Origin: Dichotomocladium elegans
Taxonomy: Eukaryota; Mucoromycota; Mucoromycetes; Mucorales; Lichtheimiaceae
DNA: 64,000 bases
Direction: 5' to 3'
Assembly (NCBI GenBank): GCA_025716815.1
Contig: JAIXMN010000055.1
Location: 1 to 64,000 of the forward strand
Both the position numbers and the translations under genes were made by a program. The notes beneath the pieces were generated by a model. That model did not search any database. It was not told where the DNA came from and saw nothing but the letters and a program-made list of their open reading frames with translations. Shown here piece after piece: positions 1 to 10,800 of the stretch (position 1 is the first letter of the stretch; the number at the start of each line of letters is the position of its first letter).

Positions 1-1467
1 GACAACCACATACCCGATCTGCTGTCCAGACGGGATGGCCCTGAGTGTGTCACCAAGGAAACAAGTTTGGAACCGGAGTTCCTCTACGCAGTCAAGGCAG
101 TGCAAGAATCCGACTGGCCAAAGTTTTATGCCCTCGCCGACAACAAGTGGCCACCCATGTACAAGGATCTGCTCGAAAAACATAAGGACAAGTTTGCAGT
201 GCGCAATGATCAGGTCTATCGTAAACTTCGGATCGGTGACGATATTCAAGAAGTGCGCTACGTATTGTTTGCTCGTCGCGCAGACTTGGTCGAGCAATTC
301 CACAAGTCGTTCGGCCACGCGGGAAAAGCCACGGTGTATGACCTGATGCACAAGCGTTGGTGGTGGCCAGATATGCGAAGAGATATCCAAGACTGGTTGG
401 CCTCGTGCCAGCAGTGCCAACTCGCTGCCAAGACTGATCGCCATGTCCATCATGCACCTATGAAACCTTTGGAGGTGCCGCCCATCTTCTCTCGATGGCA
501 TTTAGACTTTGTGGGCGAACTGCCAACTACGGCCAAAGGTAATCGCTGGTTGCTTGTTGCTGTCGACTACGCCACAAACTGGACCATTGCTCGTGCCGTA
601 TCTGGTGCCACTGGTGAGGCCATCGCCGACTTTATTTATGAGGAGATCGTTTTACCTTTCGGCTGCCCCGAAGAAATCTGTACAGACTGCGGTGCTAATT
701 TTATGTCCAAGGTGTTGGCCAACTACCTGGGTCGTATCAAGGTCAATCACATTTTTACAAGTGCTTTCCACCCGAGGACCAATGCCAAGGTGGAGCGGAC
801 CAATGGCATTCTGAAACAAATGTTACGCAAGTATACTCAAGGTCGTATTCACCACTGGGACCAGTTTGTGGAGCCTGCAGTTTTTGCTTGTCGCGTCCGC
901 AAACATCGTACTACTGGATTTAGTCCATATTTCTTGGTGTACGGTGTAGAGCCTCGCTTACCTGGCGATCATTTACGTCCCTTTGTTGTGTCCACTGCCA
1001 GTGACACCGAAGAAGTACCTGCTGTGTCTGGTCGCGTGCCTGAGGTTCGTCGATTGCGCGAAGCGCGCTTACTCGCCAAACGTCGACTCCAAGACAATGC
1101 TGCCAAGGATAAGGCTCGGTGGGATGCCAACTTAAAGCCGCAAACTTTTTCCGTTGGTGATCACGTCTTGATGCGGCATGAAAACAAGTTGAGCCTTGAG
1201 TTTAACTGGAAAGGCCCGTATAAGGTTATCGCCACGAAACCTGATTCCGACATTTATCACCTCCAGGATCTCCATGGCCAAGTCTACCCATCTTGGGTTC
1301 ACACTGATCGGTTACGCCCCATCCATGTCAATTCCAGTCCTCCCATAGATCCCTGGTACGACCCCACTGCTGCCCGTGCTGCCGAACGTCGCCATATGCA
1401 AGCCGCTGGCCTACTGAATGTGTTGCTCGAGGACGATCAACAATCTGGGAGGGGGGTACTGTCATAG
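1..1467 (+). CDS. Pol polyprotein, C-terminal part (RNase H end, integrase), partial
   Basis: The frame is open from base 1 (DNHIPDLLSRRDG..., the end of the RNase H/linker region) to a TAG at 1465-1467 just inside the 3' LTR, as in the sister element D. A start near 67 would be a TTG and is not a real start. Order: integrase zinc domain (H..H, then CQQCQ), the DDE core (HLDFVGEL, ICTDCGANF, KVERTNGILKQML) and a GPY/F-like module (WKGPYKVI). I see no chromodomain; the tail is WYDPTAARAAERR followed by a DDQQSGRG stretch. The conserved TDRG motif reads TDCG here (CGC to TGC, a CpG transition beside a catalytic Asp), which may impair the enzyme. Integrates the cDNA copy. Confidence 0.93.
   Translation, partial: DNHIPDLLSRRDGPECVTKETSLEPEFLYAVKAVQESDWPKFYALADNKWPPMYKDLLEKHKDKFAVRNDQVYRKLRIGDDIQEVRYVLFARRADLVEQFHKSFGHAGKATVYDLMHKRWWWPDMRRDIQDWLASCQQCQLAAKTDRHVHHAPMKPLEVPPIFSRWHLDFVGELPTTAKGNRWLLVAVDYATNWTIARAVSGATGEAIADFIYEEIVLPFGCPEEICTDCGANFMSKVLANYLGRIKVNHIFTSAFHPRTNAKVERTNGILKQMLRKYTQGRIHHWDQFVEPAVFACRVRKHRTTGFSPYFLVYGVEPRLPGDHLRPFVVSTASDTEEVPAVSGRVPEVRRLREARLLAKRRLQDNAAKDKARWDANLKPQTFSVGDHVLMRHENKLSLEFNWKGPYKVIATKPDSDIYHLQDLHGQVYPSWVHTDRLRPIHVNSSPPIDPWYDPTAARAAERRHMQAAGLLNVLLEDDQQSGRGVLS
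1447..1456 (+). other. Polypurine tract of element A
   Basis: The run gggagggggg lies 3 bp upstream of the 3' LTR and would prime plus-strand cDNA synthesis. Equivalent purine runs precede the 3' LTRs of B, C, D, F and G. Confidence 0.75.
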
Positions 1468-1753
1468 TCGGACTCGGCGGGATTTCCCTTTTTAGTAACC
1501 ACACCATTGTTGCCGTTCGAACACGTAGTCGCCTCTCATTAACCCACGTCGCCGCCAACACGTAGTCTCCTCTCCATTGAACATGTAGTCATCCCTCAAC
1601 ATGCCACGTAACCATTGCCTTATATTTGGCATCACCACAACAGCTAGAAAAACATATAAATACTCCCCTCCGTTACAAACAATAAAAGGGGATCTTATCA
1701 TATCTTCTACTTGTCTGTTCCTGGCTACGGTCTGATCCGCCAATTACACGACA
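1460..1753 (+). repeat. 3' LTR of element A (294 bp)
   Basis: Starts TGTCATAG and ends ACACGACA. It matches both LTRs of D (reverse strand, also 294 bp). It contains repeated CACGTAGTC/ACATGTAGTC motifs in U3 and a TATAAATA box in ACATATAAATACTCC. The pol stop codon lies in its first 8 bases. Confidence 0.92.
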
Positions 1754-1757
1754 ACGG

Positions 1758-2154
1758 TGTCGTCGCACAATATTCACATGTTCGATGAAGCATCCCTGCT
1801 GCGGCAACAAGACGTCCTTGACGTAATGCGCAGCAACTTACGCATTATACACTTTTACTACGCCATCACCGCAGCTTGTCATTGTAATCACCTTCATCAT
1901 CATCATATCCGCAGCAATACTCTCGCACAGTTTTACCATTAGAAAATAGTATAAATATAACCCAACCTCCTTATCTAATAAAGATATCTACTCTCTCGTT
2001 TCTCATTGTCACCTTTGTGGTCTCATCCTCTTCGTGGTTCTCCTTCGTGGTAATACTCTCTTCGTGGTTATACACTCTCCGTGGTTACACTCTCTCCGTG
2101 GTTACTCTTTGTGGTCGTCTTTCTACCGAATTCAAGCAAAAGATAAAGACGACA
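1758..2154 (+). repeat. 5' LTR of element B (397 bp)
   Basis: Begins TGTCGTCGCACAATATTCAC and ends AAAGACGACA. It has a TATA-like AGTATAAATATAAC near 1948 and, downstream, tandem copies of a CTYTYCGTGGTTA motif at about 2020-2120. It is 17 bp longer than the 3' LTR because of one extra tandem unit. Confidence 0.93.
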
Positions 2155-2156
2155 TT

Positions 2157-2168
2157 TGGTAGCTGATG
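2157..2168 (+). other. Primer-binding site of element B
   Basis: TGGTAGCTGATG begins 2 bp after the LTR, complementary to a tRNA 3' end of CATCAGCTA+CCA. The inferred A1:U72 pair of the acceptor stem would fit an initiator tRNA-Met, but no such tRNA is in the window. The gag ATG (2166-2168) is the last three bases of this site. The same 12-mer is present in C, D, F and G. Confidence 0.8.
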
Positions 2169-3206
2169 TCCAGTGATCGGTCCCAAGCAAATTTTCAACA
2201 AGCAGCTTTCCAACGATATCGATCTCAAGACAATAACTTCCCTGATTCAGACGAGGAGCAAAATACAATGGCGGACTCGAAAACAATGCTAGAAGCAATC
2301 CATGTGATGATGCAACAGATGCAGGCGCAACAACAAGAAATCAAGGCCCTCCGCGAAGAAGCGAGGAACCGTCCCACCCCTACCATGAGAATTAAACCGG
2401 TCCAACCTGATCTCTTCCATGGTGTATGCTCCTCATCGGCAGTAGAGGCCTGGCTACACACCGTGGATAAATATGGCGAGTGTGCCGACCTGATGGACCA
2501 CGAACGCGTTGTCTACGCTTCGACATTGCTGCGCGACGGTGCCGCCACGTGGTGGCGACACTTGGAAATGACGATACACCCAGATGATGGATCAAATCAA
2601 ACACCAAAGACCTGGCGTGAATTTCAAGAAGCTTTTCGTCGAGAATTCAAACCAAGAAATGCCAAGCAAATGGCCCGCAACAAGCTCCATGCTCTCACTC
2701 AAGGTTCCACCAACATTGGTGCCATTCGCGAATACGTGACTGAGTTCTGGAATATCATGCTTGACCTGCCTAATATGCTTGAAGAAGATGCCATCCACGA
2801 GTTTATTCGCGGCCTGTCCTATGACGCGCGTGTACAGGTGTTGCTTCGCGAACCCATCTCATTGGTAGCTGCATATAACGCTGCTGAGACATTCGAGGCC
2901 GTACATGAATATGCTGCTGGCATCCGCGATCCACTACACTCGGTACGCAGCAAACCGAGTCACCTGGTGCTTCCATCCCCCGTAAAATCCACTCACGAGG
3001 ATCCGATGCCTATGGAATTGGATGCTATTGACAGTCGTCCTAACTACCTGAATGCCCGTAGCTACCAACGTCGCCCTCGTCGATGCTATAACTGCGACGG
3101 CCACGGGCACATTGCTCGAGACTGCCCGTCACCTCCACAGGGCAAGACAAGCCCTGGTTCATCTTCGCTTCGCAAGGATTTAAAAGGCAACGCGCGGCGG
3201 GCTTAA
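2166..3206 (+). CDS. Gag of element B (346 aa)
   Basis: Structural capsid/nucleocapsid protein that packages element RNA. Starts at an ATG inside the primer-binding site (SSDRSQANFQ...), giving essentially no leader beyond R-U5-PBS. Residues about 45-60 are Gln-rich (MMQQMQAQQQEIKALRE, probable coiled coil). The middle carries the retrotransposon-gag signature (VEAWLHTVDKY, DGAATWWRHLE, EFKPRNAKQMARNKL). One CCHC zinc knuckle, CYNCDGHGHIARDC, lies at residues about 307-320 before a basic tail. The frame is open to TAA 3204-3206. Pol follows in another frame 17 nt later, so Pol needs a frameshift or separate initiation. Confidence 0.92.
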   Translation: MSSDRSQANFQQAAFQRYRSQDNNFPDSDEEQNTMADSKTMLEAIHVMMQQMQAQQQEIKALREEARNRPTPTMRIKPVQPDLFHGVCSSSAVEAWLHTVDKYGECADLMDHERVVYASTLLRDGAATWWRHLEMTIHPDDGSNQTPKTWREFQEAFRREFKPRNAKQMARNKLHALTQGSTNIGAIREYVTEFWNIMLDLPNMLEEDAIHEFIRGLSYDARVQVLLREPISLVAAYNAAETFEAVHEYAAGIRDPLHSVRSKPSHLVLPSPVKSTHEDPMPMELDAIDSRPNYLNARSYQRRPRRCYNCDGHGHIARDCPSPPQGKTSPGSSSLRKDLKGNARRA

Positions 3207-3223
3207 AGGGAGGCTCTCCGCGC

Positions 3224-6200
3224 ATGTATCCATCCCTTAATGTGGTTACCGAATCCGATAGAGGTCCTTCTGGCGCTACCACTTCTGGCCCCACCTCCGA
3301 CACACCTCCAGCTCAAGAATACGAATCACTATTGATTGACCTTTCGGATGATCTTCTACTTGCAGAGGAGGAGGAGGAGGAGGAACAAAAGGCGTTTGAG
3401 GCAGATATGCGACACATTGAATCCTTACACTCAATAAAACACACCAGTTTACCTCTGTACAATATGGTCTGCAATGGGAAGCCAATCGATGTGTTATTGG
3501 ATAGCGGAGCATCCTCATCGTATGTCTCCCCTCAGTTGGCCGCTGGTTGCCTGGTCCGTTCTGTTTTCGGTCAAGAAGTGGAAACCGCAGGAGGTCATAA
3601 GTTCTCCATCGATCGTGCTGTGACACTGTCACTAGATGCCGCTGGTTTTCAACACAATATATCAGCCTTTGTGTTGGACACGAAATTCGATTTGATTCTA
3701 GGACGCAACTGGATCAAACGTATGAAACCAGTACCTAACTGGGATCAAGACACTTGGCAGTTCTCGGTCAACAACACGCAATATGTACTTCGGCCAAGAT
3801 CCCCACGTACTATGCCTGAATTAGCTTACCTCATTTCGCACCGCCAAGTCACTCGCCTGACGAAACGCAACCAAGTGGAAGAGCTATTCTTGTGCTTCTT
3901 CTCTACAGACCGGCAGGACAGAGAAGACCAACCCAATAATGACAAACCGCATCACCTCTATCAAACATACCCGGAGGTCTTCCAAGACAAGCTCCCTGGT
4001 TTACCTCCAATCCGAGACATTAACCATGTGATTGATACAGGAGATGCCGAACCCATCAATCGCCCACCGTACAAAATGAGCCCGCTGGAACTTGACGAGT
4101 TACGCAAACAGCTTGACGAGTTACTCGCCCTAGGCCTGATCCGTCCAACTGCTTCACCTTGGGGCGCTCCAGTCCTGTTCGTTCGAAAAAAGGATGGCTC
4201 GTTACGCCTTTGTGTGGACTATCGCGCTATTAATCAAGTCACCAAGCATAACTCGCACCCGTTACCACGTATCGATGAATGTCTCGAAAGGCTATCCAAG
4301 GCATGCTATTTCTCAACGATTGACCTGAAATCGGGTTACCACCAACTGCGTATCCGTGAGGAGGACATCCCCAAGACCGCTTTCAATACCCGTTATGGTT
4401 CCTTTGCCTGGACTGTCCTACCGTTTGGACTGCGTAATTCGCCACCGGTATTCCAAGCAATGCTCAATGGAGTTCTTCGCGACTGCATCGATAAGTGCTG
4501 CTTATTATATTTGGACGATATTCTCATATATAGCAAAACAAAGCAAGATCATGACCGTGATGTCGCACAGGTATTAAGTCTGTTGCGTGATGCCAAGCTC
4601 GTTGCGAACAAAAAGAAGTGCGAATTCTACAAGACCGAACTGGAGTTCGTGGGTTTCCGAGTCTCTGCCGCTGGTATTTTACCATCACAATCGAAGGTCA
4701 AAGCGATTCAAGAATGGCCTGTCCCCACGAATGTCCAAGAAGTGCGTCAGTTTATTGGTTTGGCATCTCACTACCGTCGCTTCATTCGTGACTTCTCGTT
4801 GCTCGCCGCTCCTTTGACAGACTTAACGAAAGGCACTGGAGCGAAGAAACGTGCAATTACGTGGACCCCTGAGTGCCAAGAGGCGTTTGAGCAAATCAAG
4901 TCCCGAATGTCAACTGCCCTGGTTCTGGTGCCGCCTGACCGCGACAAACCCTACGTGATTGAGGTGGATAGTTCTGACTACTCCCTTGGTGGAGTCCTCT
5001 TACAAGAGGGGGATGACGGTAAAATGCACCCTATTGCCTACGAGTCAAAAAAATTATCGTCTGCTGAACGCAACATGCCTGCTCAAGAACGAGAACTTTT
5101 AGCAATATTACATGCCTTGCGCACCTGGCGCTGTTTCGTCGAAGGCCGCAATTTCGTTGTCCGTACGGATCACCACCCATTAGTGTATTTCCAGTCTCGT
5201 CGCAAACCACCACCCCCACGCCTCATCCGTTGGATGGCTGAGTTAGAACTATACGACCCCGAAATACAGTACAAGAAAGGACAGGACAACATTGTTCCTG
5301 ACCTGCTGTCTCGCCGGGATGGGCCGGATTGTATGCCCGCTCCAACCTCCATTGAACCCGACTACTTGTACGCTATGAAGTCCATCGAGGAGTCCGATTG
5401 GCCAAAATTTTATACGTTCGATGAGTCCAAGTGGCCAACCATCTATAAAGATTTCCTCAGCAAACATCGTGACAAGTTCGTGGTCAGAAACAACCAGATA
5501 TTCCGCAAGTTCAAGATTGGATCTGAGGTTCAAGAAATCCAGTTTGCCTTGTTCGCGCGTCGAGCCGATCTCGTCCACCATCTCCATCTTAGTTTTGGAC
5601 ATGCAGGCAGGGAAACCATATACGATCTTATCAAGAAGCGTTGGTGGTGGCCAAACATGAAGGACGACATTCAAGACTGGCTCCTCGACTGCCCCCAGTG
5701 TCAGCTCAGCACCAATGCTGACCGTGGCACCCATCATGCCCCCATGCGACCTTTAGATACAGGATTTTCAAGAAGAACTTTGCCACAAATTTTAGTTGTT
5801 CATATAGACGGTCTAGGTTTTTCGTTTTTTTTTGCTTCAAATTCGAATACCAATTTTAGTATTTCGTTGCTACCCTTTTGTCAAATTAAAAGGCAATAGC
5901 AGCAAGAACATTTCAATCAAGGCTATAGGTGAGTCTTCCTTCTCCTCTTTTTACACCAGAATAGTTTTGGGAGGCCAACCATTTATGTTTCATTCTAATT
6001 TCGAAGGAAGAAGAGAAACGAAATACTAAAATTTGTATTCGATTTTGAAGCAAAAAAAACGAAAAACCTAGACCGTCTATACGAACAACTAAAATTTGTG
6101 GCAAAGTTCTTCTTGAAAATCCTGTATTCCCCCGCCTTTTGCTCGTTGGCACCTCGACTTTGTTGGTGAGTTACCACGCACGTTGAAAGGTAATCGCTGG

Positions 6201-7091
6201 CTCCTTGTCGCCGTCGACTATGCCACCAATTGGACGATCGCACGCGCAGTACCGGACGCCACCGGCCAAGCTATTGCAGACTTCATCTACGAGACTATTC
6301 TCATGCAGTTCGCAAGTCCTGTCGAAATCTGTACCGACCGTGGCAGCAATTTTATGTCCAAGGTGCTCAATTTTTACCTAGGCCGCGTTAAGGCACATCA
6401 CAAGCTGACCTCCGCCTTCCATCCATGAACCAACTCCAAGGTCGAACGCACTAATGGCATTTTAAAACAAATGCTTTGAAAATATGTCAATGGCGAAATA
6501 CACCGATGGGACGAATTCTTATCACAAGCAGTTTTCTCCAGCAACATCCGCAAACACCGAACCACTGGAGTTAGTCCCTACTTTATGGTATACGGTGTTG
6601 AACCACGTCTTCCTGGTGATATCTTACCTCCTTCGGTTACGCACGCTTTGGAACCCGATCGATCCATAGAAAACCTGGTGAGGATCTGCAAACCTGCCCT
6701 CATCCGACTCCGAGAAGCCCATATTGACGCTGCCGCTCGCTTAAAAGCTAACGCCGAACGTGACAAGGCCACCTGGGACTCACTTTTAAAACATCAAACT
6801 TTCGCCGTCGGTGACCACGTCCTTATGCGCCACGAGCAAAAACTGAGTCTTGAATATAACTGGAAAGGGCCATACATCATCATCGACCGTCACTTAAACA
6901 CAGATACCTACAAAGTCAAGGATCTTAATGGCAAGGAATATGGATCGTGGGTCCATACCGATCGACTTCGTCCAATACACAACAAAGTGCCACCTACCTC
7001 GCCCTGGTTTGACCCTGTCGCCGCCCATGCTGCCGCCCGCGCTTTGGCCCAAGAACAAGGTGCTCCTGACTTGGTCGCGGACGACCAATAG
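3224..7091 (+). pseudogene. Pol of element B, split by a MITE and two TGA codons
   Basis: ATG at 3224. A nine-Glu tract lies at residues about 48-55. Aspartic protease (DVLLDSGASSSYV, DSG at 93-95; VLDTKFDLILGRNW). Reverse transcriptase with YLDD at about 429-432. RNase H (VIEVDSSDYSLGGVL). Integrase zinc domain (HLSFGHAG, CPQCQ). At 5758-5759 a TA site is filled by a 365-bp MITE. The frame resumes at 6127 with the catalytic core (WHLDFVGEL, ICTDRGSNFMSKVL) in the phase expected if the MITE and one TA are removed. Two further lesions, TGA 6426-6428 and TGA 6477-6479, replace codons that are Arg in relatives. The GPY/F-like module (WKGPYIII) and a tail follow to TAG 7089-7091. Confidence 0.9.
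5760..6124. mobile_element. Palindromic MITE, copy 1 (365 bp), in pol of element B
   Basis: Termini CAGGATTTTCAAG... and ...GAAAATCCTG are flanked by TA on both sides (5758-5759, 6125-6126). The two arms are inverted copies of each other for roughly 110 bp (both contain GTTTTTCG, a T-run, and TCAAATTCGAATAC). There is no coding capacity. TA duplication and long TIRs suit a Tc1/mariner-type MITE. Other copies: 38252-38617, 39850-40216, and a truncated one at 63781-64000. Confidence 0.9.
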
Positions 7092-7107
7092 TTTGAAGGG
7101 GAGGTAA

Positions 7108-7487
7108 TGTCGTCGCACAATATTCACATGTTCGATGAAGCATCCCTGCTGTGGCAACAAGACGTCCTTGACGTAATGCGCAGCAACTTACGCATTATAC
7201 ACTTTTACTACGCCATCACCGCAGCTTGTCATTGTAATCACCTTCATCATCATCATATCCGCAGCAATACTCTCGCACAGTTTTACCATTAGAAAATAGT
7301 ATAAATATAACCCAACCTCCTTATCTAATAAAGATATCTACTCTCTCGTTTCTCATTGTCACCTTTGTGGTCTCATCCTCTTCGTGGTTCTCCTTCATGG
7401 TAATACTCTCTTCGTGGTTATACACTCTCCGTGGTTACTCTTTGTGGTCGTCTTTCTACCGAATTCAAGCAAAAGATAAAGACGACA
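7108..7487 (+). repeat. 3' LTR of element B (380 bp)
   Basis: Same ends as the 5' LTR. It lacks one 17-bp CTCTCCGTGGTTA-type unit and has single substitutions (for example TGGCAACAAG for CGGCAACAAG, CTTCATGG for CTTCGTGG, both CpG changes). It is preceded by a purine tract (GAAGGGGAGG). Confidence 0.93.
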
Positions 7488-7508
7488 ACGGTGTAACCGC
7501 CAAAATAC
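7488..7508 (+). repeat. Scrap of an E-type LTR between elements B and C
   Basis: ACGGTGTAACCGCCAAAATA is the reverse complement of bases near the start of solo LTR E (18824 onward), i.e. the U5 end of such an LTR in + orientation. It is all that is left of the site that received B and then C. Confidence 0.65.
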
Positions 7509-7830
7509 TGTCGTTGTCCTGGTCACGAAGATCCTTTTACAATAGACAACGGCGAGTTCACACAGAACTGGAATGTCACTAAGACGATTCAGGGAAATAT
7601 CAGAAATGAGATATCGTTTATTTAATGGAACTATTTGAGTATTTATATGTTTTTCTGTATCTAAAAATGTGTGGCTAATATATATATATAGATTGTGGCT
7701 GGGCGTGTATATGGTTTGTGGTAGGCTTTGGATGTGGTACGTGGCTCAGTAAGCGTACTGCGCCTTGTACGTTCTTGAGAGTCTTACAAAATAAATTAGA
7801 TTATGTGACTATCTGATTCTGGCCACGACA
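7509..7830 (-). repeat. 3' LTR of element C (322 bp)
   Basis: Ends TGTCGTTG / GGCCACGACA on the + strand. It differs from the 5' LTR at about 7 positions, at least four being CpG to TpG/CpA changes in the 5' copy. The R-U5 side contains a block (AATCGTCTTAGTGACATTC on the element strand) that is shared with the LTRs of F and of the nested solo LTR 13194-13551. Confidence 0.92.
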
Positions 7831-10800
7831 ATACCCCCTCTCGAGATTGTTGGTCGTCCGCGAGCAACTGAGAAGATAGGAAGTTGAGAGATCGTCGATC
7901 GGAAGTGCGGGAAGAAGCCGGGTCGTACCACATGGTCGGTGAAGGTGCAGCAGGTGGCAGGTGGATGGGGTGGAGGCGGTCGGTATGAACCCAAGAACGG
8001 TAAGGTACGCCATTCATGTCTTTTAGCTGATAGATATCCGTGTCTAAATTTCGTGCTGTGATGACATAGGGTCCCTTCCAGTTGTATTCTAGGCTGAGCT
8101 TTTGTTCATGACGCATCAAGACGTGATCACCAACGGCAAAAACCTGGGGCTTGAGGATGGCATCCCATATGGCTTTGTCTCGTTTAGCGTTAGCGCTGAG
8201 TTTCTCGACGGCGGCTGCTCGTGCTTCTCGTAAGCGCAGGAGTTCGGGTAGGCGTGTGTCGGCGATTTTTTCTGCATCGCTGGTGGTTGTCGTAACGATG
8301 AAAGGCGGGAGGACATCACCAGGGAGTCGAGGTTCGGTACCGTAAACTAAATAGTAGGGGCTAAGGCCTGTTGTGCGATGCTTTCGTACTTGACACGCGA
8401 AAACTGCAGTTTCGAGAAACTCGTCCCATTTGGATACGGCGCCGTCGACATACTTTCGGAGCATCTGTTTAAGTATACCGTTTGTGCGTTCAACTTTGCC
8501 ATTCGAGCGGGGGTGGAATGCCGAGGTAAGTTGGTGGTTAATTTTCATGCGTCCCAGATAGGTGTTGAGCACCTTCGACCTGAAGTTTGCACTGCGGTCA
8601 GTAACGATCTCAGCTGGACATGAAAAGCGCATTACAATTTCGTTGAATAAGAAATTGGCGATGGCAGGACCTGTGGCTTCCAGGACGGCGCGGGCGATTG
8701 TCCAGTTTGATGTATAGTCGACTGCTACCAGGATCCACCGATTACCTTTGGTTGTGGTTGGTAGTTCTCCGATGAAGTCGAGGTGCCATCGTGAGAACAC
8801 AGGGGGTACATCACGTAGACGCATGGGGCCATGATGCGTATTCTTGTCGGCGTTCGCTGCTAACTGGCATTGTTTACAATCCTTGAGCCAATGCTGGATG
8901 TCGTTCTTCATATCTGGCCACCACCAGCGCTTCTTGATCAGGTCATGGACAGTCATCCGTCCTGCATGTCCAAAGCCCTGGTGGAAGCCTTGGACAATGT
9001 CGGCTCGGCGGGCGAATAGTGCGTAGCGAATTTCTTCAATAGCAGTGCCGATTTTTACCTTTCGAAAGACTTGACCATTGCGACAGACGAACCGATCTTG
9101 GTGTTTATGTAGGAGGTCTTTGTAGATAGGTGGCCATTCGGATTCGGCTAGTGTATAAAATCGGGGCCAGTCAGACTCTTGAATTGATTTGACGGCAGCT
9201 GCGTATAGATAATCGGGTTCCATGGACTTATCCGCGGCTTGGCATTCCGGCCCGTCACGACGAGAAAGGGCGTCTGGGACATTGTTTTCACGGCCGGGCT
9301 TGTATTGCACATCCGGATCATATAACTCTAGCTCGGCGATCCAACGAGTTAATCGAGGTGTTGGCTTACGTTGGCTGCGGAAATATCGAAGTGGATGATG
9401 ATCGGTATAGACGACGTACGGTCTACCATCGACAAAACAATGCCACGTACGTAAGGCGTGTAGGATGGCGAGGAGTTCGCGTTCTTGAGCGGGGTAGCGG
9501 CGTTCCTCTTCCGAAAACTTCTTGGACTCGAACGCGACTGGTCGCCACAACTTGTCTGGTCCCTCCTGAAGCAGTACGGCGCCAGAGCCAAAGTCAGATG
9601 CATCTGTTTCGATTACAAAGGGGCGGTCTTGATCAGGTGCCTGGAGGACCAGGGCATTCGACAAGCGGGTTTTCAATTCTGCAAAAGCGGCTTCACACGC
9701 GTCTGACCATTGAATTGCCCGTTTCTTTGCTCCCGCACCTTTTGTGAGATCGGTCAATGGCGAAGCAATGGAGGCGAAATCTTGAATGAAGTGACGATAG
9801 TGAGATCCTAAGCCGATGAACTGTCTCACCTCCTGAACATTGGTCGGGCGCGGCCAGTCTTTGATAGCTTTGACTTTCTTTGCGGACGGCAAAATACCTT
9901 GGGCGGAGAGGCGATATCCGAGGAACTCGAGTTCGTTTTTAAAAAAGGAGCACTTCTTGAGGTTCGCAATTAGTTGGGCCTTATGGAGACGGTTGAGTAC
10001 TTCTCGGACATGTTTACTATGTTCTTCTTCCGTCTTTGAATAGATGAGAACGTCATCTAGGTATACAAGCGCAAATTTGTCAACGCAGTCACCCAATGTA
10101 CAGTTCATAATAGTCTGAAAGGCTCTTGGTGCATTGGACAGGCCGAAACTGAGTAGACGCCACTCAAACGAGCCATAGCGGGTGTTAAAGGCAGTTTTCG
10201 GAATGTCCTCGTCGCGTATCCGGACTTGGTGATATCCACTTCGTAAGTCAATACTGGAGAAGAACTTGGCTCCCGAGAGACGTTCGAGGCATTCGTCAAT
10301 TCGTGGTAGGGGATGGGAATTGCGTTTGGTGACGGCATTTAAGGCGCGGTAGTCGATACACAGTCGTAAGGATCCATCTTTCTTCCGGACGAAAAGGCAA
10401 GGCGCACCCCACGGTGATGTGCTCGGACGGATAAGGCGTAATTGAAGCAGCTCATCAAGTTGCTTTCGTAATTCGTCCAGTTCTCGGGGGCTCATCTTAT
10501 ATGGTTGGCGGTTGATAGGTTCGGCGTTACCGGTATCGATCACATGCGTGACTTCGCGTTCCGGCGGTAGTCCTGGTAACTGATCCTGAAAGACATCGGG
10601 ATACTCTTTGACGAGCGCTTGTACCTTGGTGGCTTCATCGGGTATACCCTGGCCAGAGGGGTCTATAGAACTGTTAATGTGTAGTAAAAACATTTCGGTT
10701 ATTTGTTTCTGGTTTGTGAGGCGTTCGATCTGTCTGTGTGAGATAAGATATGAGAGTTCGGGTATTTCTCGCTGGAACTTTGGTCGTAATATGTAATCGG

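Larger units (their letters stand above)
1..1753 (+). mobile_element. Ty3-type LTR retrotransposon A, 3' part, cut by window edge
   Basis: The window opens inside pol of a Ty3/mdg4-type element and runs through its 3' LTR. It belongs to the same family as element D: the proteins are nearly identical and both have 294-bp LTRs. Its 5' half lies outside the window. The 3' LTR ends at ACACGACA and is followed directly by ACGG, the same 4-mer that flanks element B on both sides. Confidence 0.93.
1758..7487 (+). mobile_element. Ty3-type LTR retrotransposon B, complete but disabled
   Basis: 5' LTR 1758-2154, PBS 2157-2168, gag, pol, 3' LTR 7108-7487. ACGG at 1754-1757 and again at 7488-7491 is a 4-bp target duplication. 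Pol is broken by a MITE (5760-6124) and nonsense codons. The bases after the element (7488-7507) match the 3' end of an E-type LTR, so B landed in an older LTR. Confidence 0.93.

Noticed and set aside
1130..1350. Chromodomain at the C-terminus of the Ty3-type integrases
   Set aside because: The tails after the GPY/F-like module lack the aromatic cage pattern of chromodomains in A, B, C, D, F and G as far as I can see.
1757..1942. 61-codon His-rich frame at the start of the B LTR (repeated at 7107-7292)
   Set aside because: It lies wholly in both LTRs, overlaps the U3 promoter region, and has no relative outside them.
3369..3395. GAG-rich run as a microsatellite
   Set aside because: It is coding (a poly-Glu stretch near the start of Pol of B) and in frame.
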